Origin: Methanosphaera sp.
GTDB lineage: Archaea > Methanobacteriota > Methanobacteria > Methanobacteriales > Methanobacteriaceae
Assembly: GCA_013330915.1 (NCBI GenBank)
Contig: DUHK01000116.1
Coordinates: 1-34,770, forward strand
Direction of reading: 5' to 3'
Length of the DNA stretch: 34,770 nt
Within the stretch, counting starts at the first letter, position 1. Every line of letters starts with the position of its first letter. The position numbers were made by a program, and so were the translations under genes. Below, piece by piece: positions 15,845-23,582 of this stretch. A model generated the notes under the pieces. The model was given only the letters and a program-made list of their open reading frames with translations. It did not search any database and was not told where the DNA came from.

Positions 15845-17038
15845 TTAATTGATGATGTATTTCTTTGGAATTAACCTTTTTCCTACTCTGGATGGGTCAA
15901 CACTATAAACTTCCATTCCTGGTATGATGGCTCTAACAACAGGAATATTGGTTGATCTTGTCAAATCAACGTAATATGCATCTTTAACTCCTGAAATTTC
16001 TAACATGTCCATTGTTTTTTCAATGTTTTCCTTAAACGTATTTTGGGAGTAATCAACCATATCATTTAAATCAATATTTTCTTCAGATTCTCTAAACCAA
16101 TGTCTGTTGATTCTTTTCATCCTGTCATAACCGGTTTCTCTAAGTAAATTTGCTCTGGTTGTATCTTCACGGGTTCCATGAATTTGTGTGGCTCTGCTCT
16201 GGGCTACTTCTGTTATTGATCTAATAGCTGCAATCTCAGGATCCAAATGTGTTCCTATACCTAAAGTTAATAATGCAGGATCTTTCAGGGATAAATCTTC
16301 GGATACAGCACCTATGGTTGGAATATTGTTTTCACTGGTCAAATCAATCAATTTTATTGAAACATTTGCCGTGGAGAATTTTTCTATTAAAGTTTGTATA
16401 TATTCATTGTTTGAGTTTTTACAATTTATCTCTCGTTTGTTGTCTTTAAATGCTTCAAACAAACTCCAGGAATCTCTTTCAACTACTTCCATCATCCCGT
16501 GGAAAATAGCTTCTTCTAAAGTGTTTCCTGAAGCTAAACCGTTTGTATTTGATAAAAAGATGTGTTTAACACTTTTATTGTTGTATGGATGAAAAACAGC
16601 ATTGGAAGGTATGAATATTTTTTCACCTGTTTTAATTGAATAACCTTTACTCCATTCCAATTCTTCATCATGATAATTATTTTTTGGTAAAATTAAATCT
16701 TCGGGATTAAGACAATCATTTTCATCATATTTCTTGATGATTGTCTCGTCTTCATCCTGCATTTCTGCAGAATATCTTTCTATAGCTTCCATAATTGAAG
16801 AAACTTTTGCATGTATTTCAGTAGGTCCTTTACCAGCATAAACACTTACAGCTCCATCTTGGGCTAATGGACGTACTGAAGTATAAACAGGTATTTTGAT
16901 TCTATCAAGATGGGTGATGTTTGATGTTCTTGTAATTCCAATGGATAATGTATTTTTAGAAATTTTTTCTAAAGTTTCTTCAGGACTCATAGTCCTATGG
17001 GTTGATTTTTTATAATTTACAGGTGATTCATTTAACAT
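15845..17038 (-). CDS. ycaO: YcaO-type McrA-glycine thioamidation protein (methanogenesis marker 1)
   Basis: A 397-residue YcaO-domain enzyme. In methanogens this branch uses ATP to activate a backbone amide and install the thioglycine of the methyl-coenzyme M reductase alpha subunit. Visible YcaO features are SSIMEAIERYSAE (about 80-92), the LASGNTLEEAIFHGMMEVVERDS block, and GTHLDPEIAAIRSITEVAQSRA; the C-terminus carries the IPVVRAIIPGMEVYSVDPSRVGKR segment of this subfamily. The partner TfuA is not in the window. It heads the operon with pth2, mfnE, the zinc ribbon and ef1b. Ribosome binding site is weak and the upstream region AT-rich. A cyclodehydratase role is less likely, since no precursor peptide is nearby. 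Confidence 0.85.
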   Translation of the reverse strand: MLNESPVNYKKSTHRTMSPEETLEKISKNTLSIGITRTSNITHLDRIKIPVYTSVRPLAQDGAVSVYAGKGPTEIHAKVSSIMEAIERYSAEMQDEDETIIKKYDENDCLNPEDLILPKNNYHDEELEWSKGYSIKTGEKIFIPSNAVFHPYNNKSVKHIFLSNTNGLASGNTLEEAIFHGMMEVVERDSWSLFEAFKDNKREINCKNSNNEYIQTLIEKFSTANVSIKLIDLTSENNIPTIGAVSEDLSLKDPALLTLGIGTHLDPEIAAIRSITEVAQSRATQIHGTREDTTRANLLRETGYDRMKRINRHWFRESEENIDLNDMVDYSQNTFKENIEKTMDMLEISGVKDAYYVDLTRSTNIPVVRAIIPGMEVYSVDPSRVGKRLIPKKYIIN

Positions 17039-17140
17039 TTTATCATACTTCAGCTTTATTTTACTTAAATATTGATATCTTTGTTATTTGATTAGCATAT
17101 TTTTTTTGATGATAATCATTTAAAAATATTAGTTAATACT

Positions 17141-17150
17141 TTTAAATATA
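17141..17150 (+). promoter_or_regulatory. TATA box of the M24 peptidase gene
   Basis: TTTAAATATA is centred about 21 bases before the ATG at 17167, in a region with no ribosome binding site. Archaeal transcription starts about 25 bases downstream of the box, which falls at the start codon and implies a leaderless message. Confidence 0.45.
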
Positions 17151-17166
17151 TTAATTAGTTAACTTT

Positions 17167-18183
17167 ATGGAACGTGTTTCAATGAAAAATGAAGAAATAT
17201 TAAACCAATTAAACAATGAAAATATAGATTCTATGTTCGTTTATTCTCCTGAAAATATAAAATACATCTCTGGATTTTATCCTTCAAGCTTTGCATACCT
17301 TGTTATTCAAGAAGAACCGGTGTTATATGTAAACAGTATAGACAAGGAATCTGCTGAAGAAAAATCATTAATTGAAACGAGGGACATAGTTAAGCTCTCT
17401 GAAGTTAAGGATTTGTTAAAAGGTACTGTTGCAGTGGAAAGTTCTTTGGAATTTGCATTACTTAAACAAATATCGGATGATATTTCTTCTTTAAAAGTTT
17501 CCAATGTCTTTACTGATCAAAGAAGAACCAAAACTAAAGAAGAGATTTCATGTATTAAAAATTCTATTGGCATAGCAGAAAATGCTATTGGTGAAATAGA
17601 TTTTTCAAGCACTGAAAAATATGCTGCTGCTTCATTGGAGTTTGATATGACTATTAATGGATCTATTAAACCAGCATTTGATACTATTGTCGCTTCTGGA
17701 AAACGTTCCAGTTCTCCACATTCTGAAACTTCTATGAATCGTGTTGAAACTCCTATCGTTGTCGATTGGGGTGCAAAATATGATTACTATTGTTCTGATA
17801 TAACAAGAACATTCATTGATTCTGAACGTCAGGAAGAGATTTGGAATATTGTTCTGGAAGCACAAAAAGCAGCAATAAAAACTATTGCTCCCGGAATTTC
17901 TTATGCTGATGTTGATAATGCTGCACGTGATGTTATAAGTGAATATGGTTATGGGGAATATTTTATACATAGTACTGGCCATGGTTTCGGTTTGGATATT
18001 CATGAAGATCCCGTAATTTCAAACAAAGCAGAGGGAATACTGGAAGAAAACATGGTTATAACAGCCGAACCTGGTATTTATATTCCTGGAGAATTTGGTG
18101 TCAGAATTGAAGATGATGTCCTTGTTAAAAACAACAGTAAAGTCTTAACAACACTGGATAAAAAATTAGATTTTACTTTATAA
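17167..18183 (+). CDS. M24 family Xaa-Pro aminopeptidase / dipeptidase
   Basis: 338 residues. A creatinase-like N-terminal domain (about 1-120) precedes the pita-bread catalytic domain. The five metal ligands of the family are present: Asp200 (VVDWGA), Asp211 (YYCSDITRTF), His272 (HSTGHGFG), Glu301 (TAEPGIY) and Glu315 (GVRIEDD). It probably removes N-terminal residues before proline, or splits Xaa-Pro dipeptides; sequence cannot separate the two. There is no ribosome binding site; an alternative ATG exists at codon 6 (17182). It faces away from ycaO and ends in a T9 tract. Confidence 0.9.
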   Translation: MERVSMKNEEILNQLNNENIDSMFVYSPENIKYISGFYPSSFAYLVIQEEPVLYVNSIDKESAEEKSLIETRDIVKLSEVKDLLKGTVAVESSLEFALLKQISDDISSLKVSNVFTDQRRTKTKEEISCIKNSIGIAENAIGEIDFSSTEKYAAASLEFDMTINGSIKPAFDTIVASGKRSSSPHSETSMNRVETPIVVDWGAKYDYYCSDITRTFIDSERQEEIWNIVLEAQKAAIKTIAPGISYADVDNAARDVISEYGYGEYFIHSTGHGFGLDIHEDPVISNKAEGILEENMVITAEPGIYIPGEFGVRIEDDVLVKNNSKVLTTLDKKLDFTL

Positions 18184-18188
18184 CCTTC

Positions 18189-18198
18189 CTTTTTTTTT
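18189..18198 (+). terminator. T-tract terminator after the M24 peptidase gene
   Basis: An almost uninterrupted run of T (nine from about 18190) lies six bases after the peptidase stop codon. Such runs terminate archaeal RNA polymerase without a hairpin. The next gene has its own TATA box just downstream. Confidence 0.5.
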
Positions 18199-18251
18199 AA
18201 GTCAAATATTATATATTACTTTTTTTATATATTTATCATAACAAATAAATT

Positions 18252-19175
18252 ATGTTCAGTAAAATTCTAAAAATAATGAAAAAAATTATATTAAAATATT
18301 TGGATGATAATACTATTGTTATAATTCAGAGAAAATTAATAGGTGCCGACATATTCGTCAAAACCGAGGATTTTATAGTCGTGTTAATTTTCATGATGAT
18401 TATTCTTTTTATTATTTTAACGGGGATATTTCTGATTTTTGATTTGTCTCCCGTATTGTCAACATTATTAACATTTATATTTCCAATTACCGTAATGATA
18501 TACATTCATTACAAAAATGAAAAACGTCTTGAAAAAATAGAATTGGATTTATCTGACTATATTCGGCAGTTATCAAGTTTAATTCGTGTGGGTTATGGTA
18601 TTGAATCAGCATTTGCAGAACTTTCCAGAACAATGAATAATCCATTAAACGATGAAATTAAACGTGCATTATTGGAAACTAATTTTGGCAAACCATTTAA
18701 TGAATCCTTAATGGACATTGTATATAGAAACAATTCCGAGAACTTAAAACACGTTTTTCAAATAATCATTTTCAGTAATGAATCTGGAGGGAATGTTTCG
18801 GATGTCTTGGAAAGTATTGCTGAAGATTTGACAGACAGGTTTATGCTTAAAAAAGAACGAAAAGCAGGTGTTATGACATCCGTGATGTTTTTATCAATGT
18901 CATCAACAATAGCAACGCCATTTGCACTTGCCATGATAAGGCTGTATTCGGATTTTATTGGCAACATGGGACAGATTAATCCATTGGCTTCTGTTATACC
19001 ATTTGTAAGTACTGCTTATGTAATTATTCAATCAATATTGGTTTCCGTTTTAATCAGTATAATTCTTTATTCTAATGTTAAGAAAGCGCTTTTAATTTTG
19101 ATTGTACTGATTCCTATTTCTTTGTTTATATATTTTTGTTCTCAATTTATGTTTAAAGGAATTTTGGGGGTTTAA
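18252..19175 (+). CDS. Second pilus/secretion platform protein (T2SF domain, TadB-like)
   Basis: 307-residue membrane protein with hydrophobic segments at about 40-64 and 66-87, a cytoplasmic T2SF domain at about 98-205 (LSDYIRQLSSLIRVGYGIESA and SNESGGNVSDVLESIA) and three hydrophobic segments from about 208 to 305. It is a paralogue-type partner to the protein at 9771-10619; Tad-like systems use two different platform proteins with one ATPase. No ribosome binding site precedes the ATG, and a TATA box at 18225-18232 about 24 bases upstream suggests a leaderless message. The small pilin-like gene follows after one base. No ATPase is adjacent, so it presumably works with the one at 10630-11976. 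Confidence 0.82.
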   Translation: MFSKILKIMKKIILKYLDDNTIVIIQRKLIGADIFVKTEDFIVVLIFMMIILFIILTGIFLIFDLSPVLSTLLTFIFPITVMIYIHYKNEKRLEKIELDLSDYIRQLSSLIRVGYGIESAFAELSRTMNNPLNDEIKRALLETNFGKPFNESLMDIVYRNNSENLKHVFQIIIFSNESGGNVSDVLESIAEDLTDRFMLKKERKAGVMTSVMFLSMSSTIATPFALAMIRLYSDFIGNMGQINPLASVIPFVSTAYVIIQSILVSVLISIILYSNVKKALLILIVLIPISLFIYFCSQFMFKGILGV

Positions 19176-19176
19176 T

Positions 19177-19365
19177 ATGTTAAATGATGATTCCGGTCAA
19201 ATATCAATGGAATTGATTTTATTGATGGCTTGTATAATTATGGTGGTAATATGTTCTATCTCTTTTTATATGGATTATCTAGAAAACTTTGTTTCGGAGA
19301 TTAACAATACTGAGGTTAACCAATTAAAATACAAGATAGATAAAATAAATAATTTAATAAAATAG
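19177..19365 (+). CDS. Class III signal peptide (pilin-like) small protein
   Basis: 62 residues. The N-terminus MLNDDSG followed by QISMELILL matches the euryarchaeal pilin pattern QxSxExxxL exactly (Gln8, Ser10, Glu12, Leu16), so an EppA-type prepilin peptidase would cut between Gly7 and Gln8. A single hydrophobic helix runs to about residue 30, followed by a short charged tail of about 30 residues. It is short for a major pilin and may be a minor pilin or initiator. It begins one base after the platform protein gene. No prepilin peptidase is in the window. Confidence 0.82.
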   Translation: MLNDDSGQISMELILLMACIIMVVICSISFYMDYLENFVSEINNTEVNQLKYKIDKINNLIK

Positions 19366-19383
19366 GTGGAGAGGGGATATTTT

Positions 19384-20109
19384 TTATTCTTTTAGAAACT
19401 GATCTACTAAGTTTCTGGTTTCATTAAAAGCTGCTACGTCTATGTGTTGTGGAAGACTACCTAATTCTCCTTCAACATCCTTTAAAATTCCTTCGCCTGC
19501 ACCTAGGAACATGCCTTCACTGCTTATTCCCATAAATGCGCTTGGTGGTAATAATGCTACAGCTACCTTATCATTATCTTTGACACTTAAATCATTGGTA
19601 ATCACTGTTATTGCACGTTTACCTAGATTAACATTACAAACCATCAAAGTATCAGTATTCGGATGTTTACTAACACTAACTAATTCTCCCACTTTAATAT
19701 CAACTCCAATAACAGGATCGTCTATTTCTCCCAGCATTAATCTTTCAGGCAATCCTCTAATGGTGTTGAAAAAGAATTTCATTTTTGATAGAGGTAATTC
19801 TAATTTTTCCCTATCTTCACGGTTAAGTTCAGATAAAAACTTTTTAGAATAATCTTCTCCACCTAGATTTTCAATTATTTCATCCACGTCAGATAATAAT
19901 TTTTCCATTTGGGGTGTTTTTGCCAGTTCCTGTGGTGAAATATATGAGTAATACATTGTTTGAATATCAGGGTTCATGTTTTTAGCAATTAACCTTACCT
20001 GTTTCTTGTTCCATGATCCTCTCAGATTTGACCCTTCAACCACTCTAATAAATTGTTCTATTGCTTTTTCTGCGACTTTTAATCTATAATCTTTACTTGT
20101 GTCCCACAT
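19384..20109 (-). CDS. RNA-binding protein with C-terminal EMAP/tRNA-binding domain (COG2517)
   Basis: 241 residues. An N-terminal helical region (about 1-125) with the conserved-looking LRGSWNKKQVRLIAKNMNPDIQ segment precedes a C-terminal OB-fold tRNA-binding domain (about 131-215: VIGVDIKVGELVSVSKHPNTDTLMVCNVNLG, then GMFLGAGEG), as in EMAP-II, Arc1p and MetRS C-terminal domains. It probably binds tRNA, perhaps aiding aminoacylation. The start ATG follows AAGGGA. It is a single-gene unit on the minus strand, convergent with the pilin-like gene. Confidence 0.85.
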   Translation of the reverse strand: MWDTSKDYRLKVAEKAIEQFIRVVEGSNLRGSWNKKQVRLIAKNMNPDIQTMYYSYISPQELAKTPQMEKLLSDVDEIIENLGGEDYSKKFLSELNREDREKLELPLSKMKFFFNTIRGLPERLMLGEIDDPVIGVDIKVGELVSVSKHPNTDTLMVCNVNLGKRAITVITNDLSVKDNDKVAVALLPPSAFMGISSEGMFLGAGEGILKDVEGELGSLPQHIDVAAFNETRNLVDQFLKE

Positions 20110-20411
20110 ATTATTCCCTTGATTTTGATAATAAATAAAAATAAATATTGAACTTTGAATTTAATTCTTTATAATAATTTATATTTATTGTAATTTATTT
20201 TTTTCTTATTCAAAATTATTCTACTGATTAACTAAAACTCTATTTTTTAATTAAAAAAATAAATTTATATAATATGTTTAACATATAATAAATAGATTAG
20301 AAATTATTATTTTAATAATTGAATTAAGGATATTAAACTTTTTCAAGGCTTTTTGAAGGATTATAAAAGACATATCATTAATTACATTTAAATAAAACAT
20401 TTGGTGATAAT
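20110..20411. other. Divergent AT-rich promoter region with a TTTTTTAATTAAAAAA palindrome
   Basis: No gene. A 16-bp perfect palindrome lies at 20243-20258, followed by a TATA-like AAATTTATATAATATG region (about 20260-20275). GGTGAT at 20403-20408 is the ribosome binding site of the PRC-barrel gene. The region holds promoters for genes leaving in both directions; nothing else was recognised. Confidence 0.4.
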
Positions 20412-20795
20412 ATGGTAAATTTATCTACATTTTACGATTTAAATATTTACAATACTGAAGGAAAATTCATAGGAAGAGTAAACGAAGTAGTTTTAAACAT
20501 CAAAAAAGGAAGAATTTCTTTTTTCAAAACCAAAGCTTTAACAGAAGACAACCGAAATGTAGGTTTAAAAGATGTTTTCAGAAATTCATTAAGGTTAGTA
20601 CCTGAAGAAGAAGATGTAAATCCAATCAGAACCGAAGGTATAATTGATATTCCATATGAAGTTGTAACAGCTGTAGGGGATGTCATTTTAGTCAACCAAG
20701 AAAAATTCGCACAATATCAGTCATCACAAAAAAGCAGAATAAACGACAATTCACAAAAAAGAAGTATGGTTAAAAAACCTGTTATTAAACCTTAA
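20412..20795 (+). CDS. PRC-barrel domain protein
   Basis: 127 residues. A single PRC barrel fills about residues 3-97: LYNTEGKFIGRVNEVVLNIKKGRISFF-type hairpins, then the second half with DIPYEVVTAVGDVILV. The tail is basic and Gln/Ser/Lys-rich. Archaeal PRC-barrel proteins include CdpB proteins, which link SepF to other division proteins; others are of unknown role, so a division function is only possible here. GGTGAT precedes the ATG. It is followed after 12 bases by nadX. Confidence 0.82.
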   Translation: MVNLSTFYDLNIYNTEGKFIGRVNEVVLNIKKGRISFFKTKALTEDNRNVGLKDVFRNSLRLVPEEEDVNPIRTEGIIDIPYEVVTAVGDVILVNQEKFAQYQSSQKSRINDNSQKRSMVKKPVIKP

Positions 20796-20807
20796 TGGGG
20801 ATAATTA

Positions 20808-21578
20808 ATGAAAATAGGAATCATGGGTTGTGGATCTATTGCAAAGACATTGGTCGATTTCAAGTTAAACGGTAAGCTCAATGTCAACCTTGCATATTTC
20901 TATGATTTAAGCTTAGATAATGCAAAATCATTAGCACAAAAAGTTGATGCTCAAGTTTCTGATTCATTAGAAAATTTAATTGAAAACTGTGACTTAATTT
21001 TAGAATCTGCTTCACAAACAGCTGTACGAAGTTCTGTTCCTCAAATCCTTGAAAGTGGAACAAATGTAATCATAATGAGTGTTGGTGCATTATTGGATGT
21101 TGAATTCAAGACATACCTTGAAAATATTGCAAAAAAATCTGGAGCGAAAATTTATCTACCTACCGGAGCTATAACGGGTATTGACACGGTTAAAGCAGCT
21201 AGAATGGGAGAAATTGAATCAGTTTCATTAATTACCAGAAAACCACCATTATCTTTAGGTCTGGAAATGGAAGATGATGAAGAAATTGTATTGTTTGATG
21301 GAAAAGCATCCGAAGCTGTAAAAGAATTTCCAAAGAATATAAACGTTTCATCCACATTAAGTTTGGCAGCAGGTATGGATGCTGATGTGAAAATCATTGC
21401 TGATCCTAAAATAACCAGAAACACTCATGAAATTCATTTAAAAGGAACTTTCGGTGAGTTCATTACAAAAACTTCAAATATAAGTAGCCCTGATAATCCT
21501 AAGACAAGCTTATTAGCTGCATATTCGGCAGCAAGCTTATTAAATAAATTATCCGAAACAATTCAAATAGGAACTTAA
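20808..21578 (+). CDS. nadX: L-Aspartate dehydrogenase (NadX)
   Basis: 256 residues. Oxidises aspartate to iminoaspartate with NAD(P), feeding quinolinate synthase in NAD biosynthesis in place of aspartate oxidase. The N-terminal Rossmann motif is GIMGCGSIAK; family marks include DLILESASQTAVR, IIMSVGALLD, YLPTGAITGIDTVKAA, the LSLAAGMDADVKIIADP segment and NTHEIHLKGTFGEF. Length and order fit the archaeal enzyme. GGGGATAA lies before the ATG, and the gene is probably co-transcribed with the PRC-barrel gene. NadA and NadC are not in the window. Confidence 0.92.
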   Translation: MKIGIMGCGSIAKTLVDFKLNGKLNVNLAYFYDLSLDNAKSLAQKVDAQVSDSLENLIENCDLILESASQTAVRSSVPQILESGTNVIIMSVGALLDVEFKTYLENIAKKSGAKIYLPTGAITGIDTVKAARMGEIESVSLITRKPPLSLGLEMEDDEEIVLFDGKASEAVKEFPKNINVSSTLSLAAGMDADVKIIADPKITRNTHEIHLKGTFGEFITKTSNISSPDNPKTSLLAAYSAASLLNKLSETIQIGT

Positions 21579-21614
21579 TATTATATCAAATGTTAAAGAA
21601 CTGTTATTGAATTT

Positions 21615-21640
21615 ACTATGATACTTTCATAGTTTTTTTC
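21615..21640 (+). terminator. Stem-loop plus T7 terminator after nadX
   Basis: ACTATGA (21615-21621) and TCATAGT (21627-21633) pair perfectly around a five-base loop, and the 3' arm runs directly into seven T (21633-21639). It lies 36 bases after the nadX stop and before the thg1 promoter region. Confidence 0.6.
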
Positions 21641-21712
21641 TTTTGATTTTCATATCATACTATTTTTATTTAAATTAACTAATTTTATATTAATTCATTC
21701 AATGGTGATTTT

Positions 21713-22426
21713 TTGAAAGAGTACGAACAATTTTCTAAACTAAAAGTTATTCCGGACATGCCTATAATCCTCAGATTGGATGGAAGGTCATTTTCAAATT
21801 ATACAAAACAGCTAAATCTTCAAAAACCATTCGATGAACGTTTAAGAAATATTTTTATTGAAGTATCCAAAGATTTAATCAACGAATTTAATCCGAAATA
21901 TGTTTATACATTTTCAGATGAAATAAACATATTATTCGAACAGGTACCATTCAATGGAAGAATCGAAAAAATTAATTCAGTCATGGCTTCTTTTGTATCA
22001 TCATCATTTATGAAACATTTACTTATAAATAAAAATCTATTCGATATTGATGTATTGCAACTAAAACCAGTATCATTTGACTGCAGAATAATAACAACAT
22101 CAAATCACACACGGGACTATTTTAAATGGAGACAGGATGAAGCATGGCGAAATTGTTTAAACAGTTATGCACAGAGCGTTTTAAATAAAGACCACAGCAA
22201 TAGGGAAACATCGGAAATATTATACAAATTAAAAAAATCAGATATTCATGAGTTATTATATGAAAACGGCATAAATATTTCACATGTTCCTACGTGGCAT
22301 AAGAGGGGAGTATGCCTTTATAAGGTGGAAGAAAAAACAGAAGGGTACAATCCATTAAACAATCAAAAAAATATATCTACTAGAAATAAAATATATACAG
22401 ATTTAGAAATGAAATTAATTAAATAA
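21713..22426 (+). CDS. thg1: tRNA(His) guanylyltransferase family protein (Thg1 / Thg1-like)
   Basis: 237 residues. Thg1-family enzymes add nucleotides to the 5' end of tRNA in the 3'-to-5' direction; archaeal members can maintain G-1 of tRNA(His) or repair truncated tRNA. The polymerase-like metal ligands are present: Asp23 in RLDGRSFSNYTK and Asp69 in TFSDEINILF. The later WRQDEAWRNCLNSYAQSVL block replaces the HINNLYN motif of eukaryotic Thg1 and marks an archaeal/TLP-type protein. The start is TTG at 21713, after GGTGAT at 21704-21709. It is followed after 39 bases by the JAMM gene. Confidence 0.92.
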   Translation: MKEYEQFSKLKVIPDMPIILRLDGRSFSNYTKQLNLQKPFDERLRNIFIEVSKDLINEFNPKYVYTFSDEINILFEQVPFNGRIEKINSVMASFVSSSFMKHLLINKNLFDIDVLQLKPVSFDCRIITTSNHTRDYFKWRQDEAWRNCLNSYAQSVLNKDHSNRETSEILYKLKKSDIHELLYENGINISHVPTWHKRGVCLYKVEEKTEGYNPLNNQKNISTRNKIYTDLEMKLIK

Positions 22427-22465
22427 TTACTACCTAAATATTTTTATTATCATGGAGCTGAAAAG

Positions 22466-23557
22466 ATGGATTTTCATAATGCACTTAAAAAAATTCTGGG
22501 AAACGACAAATCAATAAAGGAAGTACACATAGATTACAGAGTAATAGATGAAATAGTTAAAATAGCAGTTAATGCAGATCCAAAAGAATATGTCGCATTG
22601 TTATCCGGAGACATTGAAAAGGAAATTCTTAAAATTAAAGGTTTGATATTTCTGCCTTTCAAGGCATCAGGCACCAGCGCAGTTATGGAAGTATTTATGA
22701 TGCCAATGACCACAAAAGCCGTTGGTTCAGTACACAGTCATCCAGGACCAAGTGCAAGTCCATCACAAGCAGATTTAACGTTTTTCTCCAAAAACGGTTA
22801 TTTTCACATGATCATTTGTCGACCATATTCTCAATCAACTATCAAGGCATATGATCACTTTGGAAATCCTCTTACCTTTGAAGTTAAGGATTTGGGGGAT
22901 GAAGTGGATATCAAGCAGTGGGAAGATTTGGATATAAGTGAGGAATATTTTGATGAAGAATTCATTAAAGAGATGAAAGCGTTAGAAGAAGAGGACGATG
23001 AAGTTTTCGATGAAACTAATGATGAAGTAATTGATGAAAATATTGTTGAAGAAAATGACGAAATTATTAATGAAATTAAAGATATAAAAGAAAACGATAA
23101 AAACATTTTAAACAATAATAATTTTGAGGAGGAAAAAAAATTGTCAAATGATCAAAACAATGAAAATCAAAACAATGAACAAAAACAAAAACATGCAACA
23201 TTAAACCTTGAGTTTGAGATAAAAGGTAAAAAATATGTTGAAGCAATACCGTTACCTCCGGAATATGAACCGGGAGATCAGATAGATGTTGATATAAGAA
23301 CAGATAAAACTCCAAATGACAATATTGATGAGATTGTTGTAAACGTTAAGAAAGTTCCGAAAAACAAGGCTAACTCTAAAGTAATAACCGTCACTCCTCA
23401 AAAATTATCACCAAAGTCAATACAGAATAATGACGTAAAAGTTGAACAGGTAAATACAGAAAAAACTTCCGAAGAAATAGAACAAGAAATCAGAGAAATG
23501 GAAAAAGACATTGCTAAATTAAAAGAGGAAAACGAGAGACTAAAAAATAATTTATAA
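22466..23557 (+). CDS. JAMM/MPN metalloprotease-like protein with acidic linker and C-terminal beta/coiled-coil region
   Basis: 363 residues in three parts. Residues 1-145 are a JAMM (JAB1/MPN/Mov34) domain with complete zinc and catalytic residues: Glu41, His90, His92, Ser100 and Asp103 (HxHP-x6-SxxD). Archaeal JAMM proteins remove ubiquitin-like SAMP modifiers or act on related substrates. Residues 150-240 are highly acidic and Asn-rich low complexity. Residues 242-300 look beta-rich (ATLNLEFEIKGKKYVEAIPL, then ENEYEPGDQ-like PEYEPGDQIDVDI), and about 330-363 is a coiled coil (EEIEQEIREMEKDIAKLKEE). A strong internal ribosome binding site and in-frame TTG at codon 226 suggest a second product or a gene fusion. 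The start ATG follows GGAGCTG. Probably in a transcript with thg1. Confidence 0.85.
   Translation: MDFHNALKKILGNDKSIKEVHIDYRVIDEIVKIAVNADPKEYVALLSGDIEKEILKIKGLIFLPFKASGTSAVMEVFMMPMTTKAVGSVHSHPGPSASPSQADLTFFSKNGYFHMIICRPYSQSTIKAYDHFGNPLTFEVKDLGDEVDIKQWEDLDISEEYFDEEFIKEMKALEEEDDEVFDETNDEVIDENIVEENDEIINEIKDIKENDKNILNNNNFEEEKKLSNDQNNENQNNEQKQKHATLNLEFEIKGKKYVEAIPLPPEYEPGDQIDVDIRTDKTPNDNIDEIVVNVKKVPKNKANSKVITVTPQKLSPKSIQNNDVKVEQVNTEKTSEEIEQEIREMEKDIAKLKEENERLKNNL
23126..23143 (+). promoter_or_regulatory. Internal ribosome binding site and in-frame TTG start inside the JAMM gene
   Basis: GAGGAGG at 23126-23132 is one of the strongest ribosome binding sites in the window. Eight bases downstream, TTG at 23141-23143 is in frame with the JAMM gene (codon 226). 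Translation from it would give a separate 138-residue protein ending at 23557, containing the beta-rich region and coiled coil. TTG starts are used by several other genes here. Confidence 0.5.
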
Positions 23558-23582
23558 TTTTTTTTAAAAAAAGTTAGAGAAG
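23558..23582. terminator. Bidirectional T8/A7 terminator between JAMM gene and serA
   Basis: Eight T (23558-23565) are followed immediately by seven A (23566-23572), just after the JAMM gene stop. This gives a T-tract on each strand for the two converging transcripts and can also fold as a T/A stem. Confidence 0.5.

Noticed and set aside
20243..20258. TTTTTTAATTAAAAAA palindrome as a specific operator
   Set aside because: A homopolymer-based palindrome is expected by chance in this AT-rich spacer; recorded only as part of the intergenic description.
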